A DNA stretch of 64,000 nucleotides, taken from Clavulina sp. PMI_390 (taxonomy: Eukaryota > Basidiomycota > Agaricomycetes > Cantharellales > Hydnaceae). The stretch is from positions 151,309 to 215,308 of the forward strand of contig WIDE01000025.1 of assembly GCA_015039315.1 (NCBI GenBank). The letters run 5' to 3'. The notes below the pieces were generated by a model. That model worked only from the letters and a program-made list of their open reading frames with translations. It was not told the origin of the DNA and searched no databases. A program made the position numbers and the translations under genes. This document shows, in pieces, positions 42,401 to 55,600 of this stretch (the first letter of the stretch is position 1; every line of letters starts with the position of its first letter).

Positions 42401-42440
42401 GCTATCTCTAACCCCGATCCCTGCTGCCTCTCCTGACTGA
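39424..42440 (+). CDS. Large Ser/Pro-rich, probably disordered protein of unknown function
   Basis: Three exons (39424-39595, 39694-40263, 40348-42440) join in phase to 944 aa. The ATG at 39424 starts MSVLVEATTPPPAMSPAADG. I recognise no catalytic domain, signal peptide or membrane helix. The composition is dominated by Ser, Pro, Thr and charged residues with many SP and TP dipeptides (for example TRPAFRTSRTWPASVPNLE, STPSPSSPVMKSNRPR), suggesting a phosphorylated scaffold or regulator. The C-terminal part is more ordered and basic: SGHSKSKSKSKFGGVGIPRT, then KQSAKLAAQIGERRAQKQMQ, a possible coiled coil. Fragments VLGELDQVPFIP and FSWGEQTTFKALHQFGKRDR may be short conserved motifs. Codon use and splicing look like its neighbours, so I consider it a real gene rather than spurious. 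Confidence 0.75.
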
Positions 42441-43340
42441 TGATGTTGATCCCGTAATATCTCTCCGGTATCTCCAATCCACCCTCCCCTGGCTCCCACA
42501 CTATCGACCGCATCCTCACATACATGGAGGCCGCAGATACACGGGAGCCGCGAAAATCCATCTTCCATGCTATTACACACACATACACCAATACTATTGT
42601 GCGGTCAACCGGACATGCCAATCATCAGTAAGCCTGCTGTCCGCTTCCATTCATATTAACCTTAACAAGTCTTATTTTGTCCTCTAGTAACTTATCCCAT
42701 AAGTACACACGCAGATAATTCCTTTTCTCCAATACGGTCTTTTTCTATATCAGATCCCCCCTACCCATTCATGCAATCGGCGTTTGTTTCCACAATCACG
42801 GGCTTCATTCTGCCGCCCCGTATCCCTCCGCTCTCCCATCTCCTCCAACTCAACTGGGAGATTCAATTTTTGCGTATCACCCAGAGCCGCTCATATTTTT
42901 ATTTCGTTTGCCGCCTGTTATCTGTCTTCGTCCTAGCGGATCCTTCTATTTTTTTTTCCTTCTCCTGGGATAATGGGCATACTTTCGTCATCATTCTGCC
43001 GTCACTTCTTTCGCCGCATTCTGCCATTCCATGCATACATATACCATCATGCATTCACTGGATTATCCTAGTCCGCTCTCCATACCTAATTTCTGTCTTT
43101 GTGCCCGATACACGTTGTGCACTGGATGTATGACCTTACGTTGGACAATAGGGTCCCTAGCTTATCATGCATCTTCAATGGAAATCAAGTTTTCTACGTT
43201 TCATTTACGTTCCTTGATCTCGGTTTGTGATTTGGACGAAAGTATGCAGGGAGCGAGTGGGAGGACGCAATGAACAACCATAACGATCGATCTTGATGCA
43301 ACCGTCCCCAACAAGCGTTTGGCTTGAAAACGAAAAAGTG
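42441..43340. other. Convergent intergenic region
   Basis: About 900 bases between the ends of the Ser/Pro-rich gene (+) and the coiled-coil gene (-). It is pyrimidine-rich on the plus strand around 42770-43030. An open frame there (42771-43133) has no protein character. Confidence 0.5.
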
Positions 43341-43927
43341 TTACAGGAAAACCCCGCCATCCTCGTCTATCGAGTCGTTGTGGCTGCTGTTGGTTTGTGC
43401 GGAAGGTACAGTGCCCGCAGATGCTGGAATCGCTGTTGAAGGCGACGGTGTAGCTTGAGGTGCCAGATCATAGTGAGGATTTGAGGCTGAAACAACCCCC
43501 TTCATCTCCAATGCTTTGCGGAGAATGCTAACGCGTTCAGTCTGCGATGCTCTAGAAACCCGGAACAGCCTTATTCAGCCGATCATGCGCGAGCGTAAAC
43601 AGGGTACAGAACCTCACGCACATGACCACATTGTTATCACGCAGAGCCTCGATTAGTTCAGGATCTGGGTCTGTTGCGGTGTGCTCCTTGAGGATCGTTT
43701 GCGTTTCTTCAAGATGCTGCAATGAATTTTGTAATCGTGCAATTTCTGTATATTATCGAGGAGGCGCCACACAAAAAATCAAAGCATAGTTTCAGATCCT
43801 AGCCTTGGAAGAGACTGTTTGGGAAATAAACTAGAGATTGACCAGCAGTGATCGTTCCAGGCTCAAATGCAGTGGCTTCCTGCAGCGTAAACGGCTGATC
43901 AAAACGAGAAGTTGGAGCTGGGCTCAT
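43341..43927 (-). CDS. Small coiled-coil protein of unknown function
   Basis: Three exons (43927-43843, 43745-43622, 43551-43341) join to 139 aa with matching phases. The start is MSPAPTSRFDQPFTLQEATA. The middle is a predicted coiled coil, EIARLQNSLQHLEETQTIL, followed by PDPELIEALRDNN and VVIASQTERVSILRKALEMK. The last 50 residues are Ser/Thr/Pro-rich and end IDEDGGVFL. The heptad-like pattern and the acidic C-terminus suggest a small subunit or adaptor of a larger complex. I do not recognise the family. The start lies only 286 bases from the divergent start of the cohesin loader gene, which may mean shared control but says nothing certain on function. Confidence 0.72.
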
Positions 43928-44213
43928 GGGAGGCCTTATATGTGGCGAAAGTGTACAGGTGGGAGGACCTTTATTGTTGACAAAGTGTAATGACACACAC
44001 AAGGGTGAGGTTGGCGCGCTGAGGCAATCGAACGTGGGAACGTTCACGTGCTGACCCCCTCACTCACCTTTGCTTTCGCGAACGTCGCAGGAGTGTGGAA
44101 CGCTTTGAGCGTTCTCCCCTATTATTACTGCTACTGGGAGTCTGTCTTTGTGATCCTGTTCCTGGTGTCGTAGAAAGCACGAGACTGTCGAACGCTGGGG
44201 ATTCGCCCGAGAC
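43928..44213. promoter_or_regulatory. Shared divergent promoter of the coiled-coil and SCC2 genes
   Basis: A 286-base gap between two divergent ATGs. No TATA box is obvious. The size is typical of bidirectional fungal promoters. Confidence 0.5.
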
Positions 44214-47200
44214 ATGCATCAACCACTGGAAGAGTTTGTGGACGAATCCAACCCAGACTATAACCAAATTGCTGCTGCTCATGGCCTTCTTGCGTCGTAC
44301 CCGTTCGCATCTGCTACTCCAACGGCCCATGGTGCGATATTCCTCGATTTCTTGCCTAATGATGGACTGACGTTCTCATAACGCGTCTATATTGTTCGCG
44401 ATCCACCGTGTCACAATGTGTTTTGACATTTGTTGTAGTTGCCCGCCATCTGGGCCCTCTCTCCCTAACTTCACCTATCCCATCGCTTGCTCAACCTCAT
44501 CTCCAACCGCCGATGCACCCCAATGGGCTCGACGCGTTTCTCCATGGCCCTGTCCCCACCGATCCGGCCGCGCGTCAGGTCTGGGAGCAGCACCGGAATG
44601 CACTGATACATGGGATTCAGGCTGAAGCACATCGTATCCCGTATGTCCTCGTAGCTTGCTAGGATTTCAACGCGTTTGCTGAAGCCACGCTGTACCGATT
44701 TCTCCATCACCACAGAATGTCACATTCACCACAAGGAACCCCGCCCCCCTCTACATCGCTAAACCAAGATAACCACTGGGCGCCTTCTAACCACGGGGTA
44801 TCTGCTCTATCTGCATCGGTGTTGGGCTCTGTTGCCCATCATCCTCCTGTTCACCCTCCTTTCCCTCCTGCCTCGACACCTGCTCAGTCTTCACTAGGCA
44901 ATGCTCCTGGGCATCAAGCTCACCTTATGCAGACGCCTCCCCAAACTGCTCACTACTCGCCTGAATCATCTTCCGCCTTCTTTGACGATTTCTTGAGAGG
45001 AACTCTGTCTGAAATCGGTGTCAGAGCCCAGAGCCAGATGAATAACCAACCTCGGCATCCCAATCCCTTCATCGCCGTTAACGCAATACAACAAGGTCGC
45101 AATTCCCCTTCGCCAACTGTAGTGGGATACTCGCCATCTCCTGCGCCCAGCAGCACCGCCTCGACGCGCGCGCCTTCTCAATATTCTCAAACAAACTCCT
45201 TTGCTTCTACGCATGCTACCTCTCGTCCCAACTCACAGCTCCGAGACTCAAAGTCCTTCCCAACTGTTGTTCCCCCTACTCCCGAGCCGCAGCGAGCCCC
45301 TCCCGCTCCGAGCCCGGCTCAGTCCTCCCCTGACCCTCTGGCCCTACGACCTGGTGATTCTGCAGCGTTCCTGAACCCGGGCCCGCCACAGACCCCTTCT
45401 CGTAAGCGCAAAAGTCCGGTGGGCACTGGTCCGTTCGGGGATGGTCAGGGCTCGAGAAAAATATCTTCTGCTTCTCAGGGAAAGCCTTATGTCGAGCTGG
45501 CTTCCCCTCAACGCAAAGCAATCGCCGCTCGTGCTCGTGAGGCAGGAAATAAGGGCCCACCAACATCAAGGGATACTACGACGTTCGATAGTCCCATGCA
45601 GGATGGGACAATGTACGAGTATGAAGAAGGCCAGTCCAGTGGAAGCGAGTATGAAGCTGATACTGGTGGAGGCGGACGAATGCTTGGCTCGGACCCTCCA
45701 TTGAGTGCGGCAGACGGCTCACCGAAGAAATCCTCTCATCGAGCCAAGGTGGTTGCGAGGCGGGATGACCGAGGTGCGCACTCCACAGGCTGTTGAATTT
45801 ATAACCTTTGCTAACCAATCCACTCTCTCTCAAGTCCCTCTTCGCAAGCTCACAGAGCTCATGGAGAATATCTTCGAGGCTGAAGACTCGTTGGCACCTG
45901 ATGTCGACACATCCCTCGCGCAACTTCCCGCATCGTTCCAGACGTACTTCTCACATCTCACCACGAACGCCAGTGCTCCGCTGCTGAACATGCGTACGAT
46001 CAGGACGCTCTCTCAGCATATCGCTCAGGTGGCGAATCCGTCCAAACGCTCTCGTCGAAATGCTATGACTAGTCCAATAAAGGGACGAGGTAGCGGGAAT
46101 CCTCAGGAAGAGATTGAGCCTACTCAGTTATCTGAGCTCGATGTAGGCATGCTCGGAAAGCTACTGAAGATTCTCGGACGTAGTGTGGAGAAAGGGGCGG
46201 AACTCGCTGATCCTTTCTTGGGTCCTCCTGCTGCGGTGCCTACAAGTACGACTCAGCCGAGCTCCCCAAGCAAGAAAGGAGCTGCTAAAAAGAGCGCCAA
46301 GAAGAAAGCTACTGCACCGAAACGAAGCACAAGGAGCCGTAGTCGGTCTCATGATGGCAATGGCGAAGGAGAGGATGCTTCGGAAGTGGATGAGGAGCCG
46401 GCAGATGTGCCTTCCGTTGCTGCTGTTGTTACTGAGGTCACTGATGAAGAACTAGCCAAGGTCTCGCTCGCTCTAGAGGTGGCGACTGAGAGTGTCGCTG
46501 CTGCCACCTGTGTCACTGCTCTACTCGCTGCAGACACGATGCCTAAACAAGTATGCTCTAACTATTTTACGCTTCTTTCATTCTACTAACAACATGAACT
46601 TCTCAAAGCTGTATTCTGAAGAAACTATTCGGTCATGTATCACATCAATCAAGTATCAGCTCGCACGAATCATCTATCCCTTCGCCGAAGGCCTTGGCGA
46701 CCTTCACGGCCACAACTCTGCCATCTTGCAACACACCGTTCACTCCACCGCTCCCGTCGCTATAGCCCATAGAAAACAGATCGGAGCGCTATTCCAGCGT
46801 CTCGATGCCGCACTCCCCCAGCTCACCGCACTTATGCAGCGCGCTTCACCATCATCCATCCAAACGTCCTCGCTTACTTCGCATGGCTTCCAAATCGCTC
46901 AGAGTTACATTTCTCTAAGCGAAGATATCATTATTGATATGGTCTATGTCGCGATCGGGCCGTTCTTCGTGGTAGAGACTTTGCCTGCTGGTTCAGGCAA
47001 GGGGGCAAAGGAGAAAACGAATGTGGTGCTTGATTCCTTGGGTGGTAATGCTGCGTTACGTGGTCTACGCTTGAAGGCATTGTCTCTCGTCCGCACCGTA
47101 AGTTGTTTGCGATCTTCCCACCGATCATGGAACTTATACTCGATATTAGGTCTTTGAGGCAAACCCTAGCCAACGCGAGTGGATCATCATGGAGATTCTC

Positions 47201-50200
47201 TCCAGTCTCGTCAAGTTACCTGACATGAAACAAAAGTCTGGGCAATTCCTGTGCGTAAACCCTTTTATGATTATTTTGCATCGCTCGTCGCTCACATCGG
47301 CCATCATTTGATAGTCTGAGGAATGGCCGGTCGATTCATGTCGTCACAGCTTTGCTCATCCAGCTCGTACAAACTTCTGCTCATGAAACGGCACTCCAAG
47401 CTCGTGATTTCGCGAAGAAGAGGCGAGAATTGGTTGTAGGCGAAGGTGCCGCGGCGTCCAAAAATGCTCAAGAACGGCTGATGCTGGATAATGATCGCGA
47501 GGTGCGAATGTTGTGCAATTAGCTCACTTTACCTTCTGCTGACAATTATTCTATAGGAAATGAATGTGTATGCGTCTGCGTTGAAGCCTGCGTTTGGTAC
47601 GAGTGGCGGAATATTTGCTTGGTTGTGCAAGCAATATATGTGAGTGATTGACTTTGACGTCTTGGGTTATCGCTCTAATCTGCTGTGCTGCCACATAGAT
47701 CCGCCAAGGGAAAGGGCAATACCAAGAGCACAAATGAGGGCCAGTATAAGGCGATACTTGATACTATCGTCTCTGACCTCGTCAATGTTCTTTACTGGCC
47801 CGAGTGGCCTGGTGCAGCCATCATGCTGACTCCGATAACCACAAGGATGATCGTGAGTTCTCTCAAATCTTCCCATATTCTAGTTTGACGCTGAACAGAT
47901 TCCAACCGTTCTTAGAAAGACGCAGATGATCGTACCAACTCTGCTGAGTCTAACGGTCTCCGAGGAGTTGCCCTCGATCACCTTGGGACAATCGCGGCGA
48001 GAATCAAGACTGCAATGCTCAAGAACGTGGTAACCGAAGGCGACGACGTGGCGGGCTTGCCATCGCTCGAAACGGTCTGTCTCTACTCTCCAGGATTGAC
48101 CCATGACTGACCAAGCTCAACGTCATATAGATCATGGAAAAAGGCGATATCGAAGCTCTTACCACCCTCATTTCAGCGCACGATCATATCTCCCAATATC
48201 TGTCGAAATCGTCGGCAGAGGACGTGGCTATCAACGACGTGGGTAGTACTAGGATTTTCATTCTTCGCTTACTCACAGATCCTTTTTCCCACAGAGCGGA
48301 CGGGAAATGCGCATCACTGTCTGGTGCCACGAGATCTCCAACACTCTGACGAAGGTAGAAGAGCTCCTCCACGACAAAGCGAGGCGTGAAGCAAACCCAG
48401 AGCTGTACACCAAGTGGCGCAAGGCGGAGGGTCGCCTGCGGGCTGCATTCCGCTCAGCGTGGAAGCCCACATCCGCTGATGTCTTCACAGAGTACGTCCC
48501 ATGTGCGTATGCCCACCAGACGGAGAATGCTGATTGATTATGCAGAATTGAACCTTCGAGAGCTGATTTCGTCTCAGAGATTATCAGCCTCTCCCAGGTG
48601 TTGAAGCTTGCATTTGAGAAGATAATGGCAACTATACTCAATTCGCTGAAGGGTGACCCTGTTCCTTCAATACGTAGCAAGGCTCTTCGTGCTCTTGGGG
48701 AGGTCATAGTTGTAGATCCCAGCATTCTACGCCTGGTGAGTGTTTCGGGTAATGATCTGAACATTGAATCCTGAAACAGTTCGTCCATCAGAGCTCGGTG
48801 AAGGATACCATCGTTACACGACTCACCGACAGTTCGCCTCAAGTTCGCGATGCGGTTGTGGAGCTTATCGGGAAGTATATGATCTCATCTGACAGCACTG
48901 AGAGCGTGGCAGCCGATTATTACGATGAAATTGCTGCTCGAGTTGTGGTATGCATTCTTTCGGTTGCAGATTATCAGTCGTCGCTCACTCTCTGTTGCTT
49001 CGTAGGATACGGGTCTCGGGGTTCGAAAACGTGTTGTCAAGCTGTTGAAGAGTATCTATGCTGTTGAGACCGCCACTGAGCGGAGGATCGACATCTGCCA
49101 ACGGCTAATCGGACGCATGGTAGATGAAGACGACACCGTCAAGGTAAGACTCGATATAGATATCCATTCTCCAGTACTAATCTTGGGTCTAGGATCTGGC
49201 GAAGAAGACCCTTGGCGAGATTTGGTTTCCTTCCAGTACCAGCAACAAGTCTTCGCGCCCCAACGAAGAGAGCGAATTTGATGCCAAGTTGTCTGTGGTT
49301 ACTGGTGTAGTTGCGAGATCTCGAGATCGTTATTCACCCTTGGAAGATCTCCTCTATCAAGTTTGTGCGCCAACTCAAGGGCTACGGCATAATAACTCAT
49401 AATTTTCCTAGCTGGCCCATGATTCGGAGGGTGAAGGCATAGCACTGATGTTGCGACAATATGAAGAAATATGTGATGCACTTATTGACCGACTGCATGA
49501 TGGCCCCAATGCTGACATGAAGGTGTGTACTGGCTAGATTGTTTTGGCCTTGGCCAATGTATTCATTCTTCTGTTGCAGGAGGAAAACGTGATCCAAAAC
49601 ATCCGGACTATTCATCTCTTCACCACAGCGCATCCAGCAGCGATCACGAGCGCAAAGGCCAGCAATCTCCTGGTTCATTTGAAGAACCCATCCAACGTGA
49701 GCAGCCCTTTAGTTTTTGTTTCTTGTTTGTCCTGACGAAAAGTGTAGCCTGCGGAACAAACGATCTCCGACTACGTGCTGAAAACGTTTCGACTCGTCAT
49801 CCCCACCATGCCCAAGTCTGCTACGAAATTTGGTCAAGACCTCCTTGTCATCCTTGAGCCTATGGTTATTAAACCATCTCCCGCGGGCGGGGTTGCTGTG
49901 AGTGGGCACCAATCTGCATCAAGTGCTGCCAAGCTGACGAAATGAGCCTGTGTAGTCACTTCAAGAGAGCGTTGCCACCTTGTGCATAACGGTGAAGACG
50001 CTCACACACAATCCCAATCGACTCATCTCGCTACTAAAATCTTGCGACAGTACGTGCATTAATTCGGATACCGCGCTGCTTATTCGATGGCTGAGCGGAT
50101 ACGACAGAGAAACTACAAGCTTATATCGCTCAGATATCGACTGGATCGTTTAGGCCTGCCGACCAAGCCTCACTGGTCATATTGATCTGCATTACTTCGC

Positions 50201-52251
50201 TACTTTGCGCCCACTATGATTTCGACGATCTGCGCCTGACGAATCCGGGTAAGTAAGCACCCAAGCTAAGAAGGGTCCTATGACTCACTTTATAGAACAG
50301 ACTCTGCATCATCTTTGGATGGTATCAGCAAGGTCAGGTCACCGTCGTATTTCATGCATAATTGTAACTGAACCCTACTCATTTAATAGCATCCGATTCA
50401 TGAGCATCTCTTCCAAGCTCTCATTCGCCTACATAAACTTGTGAAAGCGCCCTCGATTCGTGTCCGGGTCATGCAATGCCTTGGTATGTCGTAATTTACT
50501 ATCTATCTCACACTTTGCTCAACAGAATTCATAGGCTTTCTATACCGCTCATATCCGACACTGATGACGGAGGGTGAATCTACGACGCTCATGAATGAGG
50601 TTTTCTCCTCTGAGGATATGGACGCGCGTGCGAAGTTGCTCAGGGTCATCCAAGATTTCCTCATGTCTGAGTCCGCGAAGTTCATGGCACAGGAGAAAGG
50701 TACGAGTCTTTTACGCAATTTGAAGGAGCTACTCATGACTTCTGGCCCCTCAGCGACTACCAAATCGTCCAAAGGCAAGAAAGACGTCGATATGGGAGAG
50801 TTAATTGGGAATGTTATTGATTTTGCGGATTCTGGGTACGAGACTTGCCATTCACACTGCATTATTACTCATTATATTTCACCCTGCTAGAGTGAGCTCG
50901 GCAGTAGTCCAGATGTATTTCCACCAAATCATCGATGCATGTGTAACGGATAATGCAGCAGTCCAGTCCTCTGCGATTGACATTTTGGGCTACATCGTCA
51001 AGCAAGGCCTCGCACATCCACTTCAGGTAATTCATTGCTGTATAATAGGAGGGTGTATCGAATCTAATCCTAAACGCAGTGCCTCCCTGCCATTATTGCA
51101 CTCGAAACGAGTTCCACATCCGCTATTAGCATCAAAGCTCTCAATTTCCACGCCGTATTGTATAACAAGCATCCTGCTGTTGTCAGTACCCAACAGCTCG
51201 ACATCACCAAAAAAGCATTCGAGTACCAGCAACGGCTCGACCACAACATTTGTGGTGTGTTGGGGAGAATTCTACTCAATACAATGATGCTGATTTAGGG
51301 TTTCTGCTATTGCATAGGATATCGCACATCACCAACTTATTCCGCTGTGCTTGATGGTTGGTATGCTTTAGTTCGTGAAAAACGGCCTACTCGTCAGCAA
51401 TTCTTGAAGGAAATGGTGAAGGCGCTCAATCTCAACGTATCAGAATCCACTATCTCCTTAGACCAAGTAAGTCCGCTTCAGTTCCCTAGGATTATTCCCG
51501 AACTCACGAAATCTCATCAGCATGCTGTGGATGTCATGCGCTACATGATAGAGAATCTCGCCTCGTTTACTTATGCCACACTTGAAGAACCGCTCACTGT
51601 CATTCGCCACATTATCTCTGTGCTCTCAGTTGTTGGACTCCGAGTATTTGAAACCTTAGGGGTGACTCTGTACGGCGATGCCATGGTATGTACTTCCCTC
51701 TATCGAGTATTCCTTTCATTCATTATGTCTTCTCATAGGATTCAAGCCAACCTATGGAGACAGGTATGTAGCCAAAGCGCTCGGTCCTTCCAGGCCCTGA
51801 TTTGCCCTTTGGATGTAGATCTTCCTTCCATCAACTTCACCCGTTTCTGCACCTGTGCAACCATGCTCCTCATCCTCAAGGGCCATCTGAAGAGCATGTA
51901 TAGCCTCAGCGAAGAGTGAGCCTTCGAAATTACTATCATACCTCACAGAAGTATGCACGCTAACATCTCGGCCCATAGTAAATGTATGAAGTGGGTACCA
52001 GATAAGAAGAGTCCTTTTGGTGATAAACCCGCCAAGCGCAGGGATCACCAGCCTCCTCTGGTCTGGAATCGTGTGCCATTCGCCACTCGTCCTATCCTAG
52101 GCGCAGACGACCAACGTGAACAACATCAAACGGTACGAGCAACATAGAATCTCTCGATATTTTCCTAGACGACTGAATTTTCTCCTCTTAGTTTCGCGCT
52201 CTGTGGGAAGAGGAGGGTGTATCCCCCGAGCCTATGGATGACGCAGAGTAA
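44214..52251 (+). CDS. SCC2: Cohesin loading factor SCC2/Mis4 (NIPBL, Nipped-B)
   Basis: Loads cohesin onto chromosomes together with Scc4 and supports sister-chromatid cohesion and DNA repair; nuclear. The ATG at 44214 opens [20 protein letters not shown]. The first several hundred residues are Pro/Ser-rich and disordered (the part that binds Scc4 in relatives), with basic stretches such as [13 protein letters not shown]. From about 45840 a HEAT-repeat solenoid follows: [89 protein letters not shown] and [17 protein letters not shown], and near 50940 [20 protein letters not shown]. The end is [19 protein letters not shown] with stop at 52249. Over twenty introns are needed; each junction I followed keeps the frame. 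In the mushroom Coprinopsis the homologue is the gene rad9. Confidence 0.9.
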
Positions 52252-52629
52252 TCATTCCTCACCCCAAGAATGCATGAATAAATTTGAGCCCTCTGATAAA
52301 AAAAACTGCACTGCCTATTATTATTCTTCATCTTGCGTCTGTTGCATTCCTTCAGTCTCGTATCGTCCTATGTTTTTGTTGTTGACCTATTGTAGAGCTT
52401 GTTGTGCTTGTCATGCTAATAAATGTGTCATTTGAGCTGGCTCGATCATACTGAAGGTGTCTCTTACGCTTCCTGCTTCTTGTGCCGCTAAAAACTGGAG
52501 ACATGTTGTGAACATTACGGGTGGTGCGGTATCATACAAAAAAAAGGTAGTAACGAAAACAGCGCGATGTAAATAGAAAAGTGCGAAAGCAGAAATCACT
52601 GGAAAGCGAACTTGAATACCCAAGATTGA
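52252..52629. other. Convergent 3' intergenic region
   Basis: About 380 bases between the stops of SCC2 (+) and DUG2 (-). Rich in T/A with no supported gene; it should hold both polyadenylation regions. Confidence 0.5.
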
Positions 52630-55600
52630 TCACGGAGTTGCTCCGAAGTCTGGAGAAGAAATAGCCCGGAAGAACCTTTCAAGCACAGACCGGCCTTTAT
52701 ACAGGTTGTTTAGGGAGATTCGCTCATTCTGAAGGTGAGCTTGGTCCTTTTTGGTGGGAACAGACGAGTCAGCTTGAATGTCCCCAGGTCAAGGGGAACG
52801 CAAGACTTACGGAGCTCTGCCCCATAGGAAGGTGAAGAGCATGGCACCCGAATTCTTTCTCTAGGAAAGGAATCGCTGGGATAGACTTTTATACAGCAGC
52901 GCACAATGGTTTTTAGTAAGAGAAACAGTCCAGAGGATAATAAGTGTATCACTCACTCCACCCTCTCGAATTCGCAACGGTTCCATACCCCATTCATCCC
53001 TAATCGAGTTCTCCAGTGCCGTGAACCAGCCATCATGGAGCTCAGCAAGCCACCAGTCAGCTGTTCGATCTATCGTAATCTAAAATAGCGAAGATTAGTT
53101 CATATGTAAGGTGGAATCGGTCAGACCCGATCATACCTTGAGAGTATTGGTCGTCCCAGATGCATCGAAAGAATTCTGTAGGTGCTGTTGTACAGCATTT
53201 TGGATGGTTTGCAGATCTTGGTCTGGCACTATCCGGACAGAGACTTGTGCCTTCACTGCAGACGGGATGATTGTAGGGTCTAACACATAAAGGTGAATAT
53301 TAGCGTAGCACGGAGTCCAGGCAGAGAAGAATAAGCTCCGTACTATTAGAAGTCGATGCAGTCATATTATGAACAGTCAACGATGGCTCTCGCCACCTAG
53401 ACGCGATTTTGTTGGGCTGCCCTCCGGTAATCCGAGCAATTTCCTCAAAGCTATCCCTTTCACATGCGGTTTCAGGGCGAACGGCGTCATCTGAGGATTT
53501 GGGAGGTGGGTGAATAATGGTCAACATGGTCTATTCCTGGACTTACAGAAGGAAGGAATAGCGATTTTGGAGTCAGGTCCACTTAGTGTTGCGAGCAACT
53601 TGATCCTAGAGAGCCGGCCAACGAAAATCGCTCTCAATCTGAGTCAATGGAAAGAGCTCTCGGATGTAAACCTACATATCCATCATAGGCTCATTCCACG
53701 CACCACCCTCCACACCTGAATGCAAATCAGAGAAAGTACTCGAGATCTAGGGAGGAAAGTGGGTTTGAGAAACCGATCATGGTAGTTTCTCAGTGCAAGA
53801 TGATCACGCACCTCAAGTGATGCTTGTACAACTCCACGAAGGCCATATGTCAAGCAGGGTGTCTTATCATCGATCCAGTAGGAGTTGCTGCAAGTGGATA
53901 TTAGCATACTTCACCGCCTGATGCGAGCCAATCACATACCTAAGTAGGATAGCGTCGATATCTCCAATACGGTCCTACACGCCGGGAGCCAAATCAGCTA
54001 GTATGACGACAAGTGGAGTAAGTATGCTCACCTTGTTTGCTCTGACGCTGTCTGCAAAGCCTCCGCTACCCGCTTCTTCTTCGCCCTCAATCAAGAACAC
54101 GACGTCGCAATCAAGTTCTTGGCGTGCCTGAAGCGAGGCGATAGCGCATGCCGCAGCGATGATAGGTCCCTTGTTGTCGGATACGCCGCGGCCGTACAGA
54201 TAGCCGCTGACGCCGGTGAGAGAGAATGGAGGTGTCTTCCATGACGAGGAGGGTGTTGTGGTCGGCGCAGCAATAACGTCATAGTGTCTAGAGGTAGATG
54301 AACAGCCCGTGAGCGAGAGACGCAAAGTATGAATGGATTCGGGCGCACCCATAGAACATTACACGGCGTTTTCTTGACGTCGAATCCCTGGGTGAGCCAT
54401 GGAAGGTCGCAAGTACAAGTGGGTTTTTGCCTTCTACCACGGAAGGAAGCTGTATGAAAAGAGCAGATGGAACTGAGAACAGTCCATATAGTGAAGATTA
54501 TGACCAACTTACAAGTGATGCTTCAGCTCCAAGCTGAGAGAGGGAACCTTGAAGCCATATTGCAGCTTGTCGGCAAAACTCGCGGTGGGCTTCGCTAGCG
54601 GTTACGCTTGGGATGCCAACAAACTCGGTGAGAGCTTCCACCATTGCCTCTGTGTACAAGTGCGTTTAGTCCTGAGTTGATCAGTGGGTATGAGGGTCGC
54701 GAGCGTCCACTAACCATTCGAGACAACTTGACGGCCTTGGAGATCGCCCTCAGCTTTAGTTCCGTCATCGATCGTGGTCTCAAGCTCAGCGGACTCGTCG
54801 AGAGCGGCGCTGCTATAACCGATAGGTTTTGATGCAGGCTCTATTGCTGAGAGACTCGGCGGGCGTTCAATCAGCCATAGCTGGAAACGAGCCACAAATC
54901 CATTAGCACCTGCATCTGGAGACAAAACAAAATAGCTCACTTTGATGTGGTTGTCACTGGCACCAGTGACGAGTGTCCATCGCTGTGGTGGCGTGAGCGA
55001 TGGTGTGCATTCGTCATTGCTGCCACCATCGGTCGTGCCCAACGATTCGGGGGCTACGACCGGAACAATGATGGATGAGAGCACGATCCCGTCATGGCCA
55101 GCCCAAGTGGCTGTCCGAGCAAACGAGCCAGAGTATCGCTACAGCTTCGGCGTTAGTCTCGGAAATCAAGGAATACCAGAATGCGTGTTTCACATACCTG
55201 GATTTCGCCATTGGACAGGCAAGTGTATAGATCGGTGTCGATGATGCTCAGGCTCAGAACGTCGACACTCTTCATTTAATATGGCGAGTGCGATCGGATC
55301 AGCATTTATTATCACCACTCGACAAGTGATAAGGAAACTGAGCTACGTACCTCTTTTGTCATCAAGGTCCTTACGACGCTACTAGTGTCCAAGCTCCAAA
55401 CTACCACAAGGCCGCCCTGGCAACCAGCATAAACGCAATCATTGCGCACCATGACGCTTAAGACAGCACCACCGCAATATTCGCTCGAAGGGCAGATGTT
55501 GGTAGGTGGGGGCATCTCGAAAGTGTGCAGTAGTTTGGGAGATGGATCTGCCGCATTCGGAGCAAACGACCAGATCTACAAGATGTGATTAGCTCAGTGC

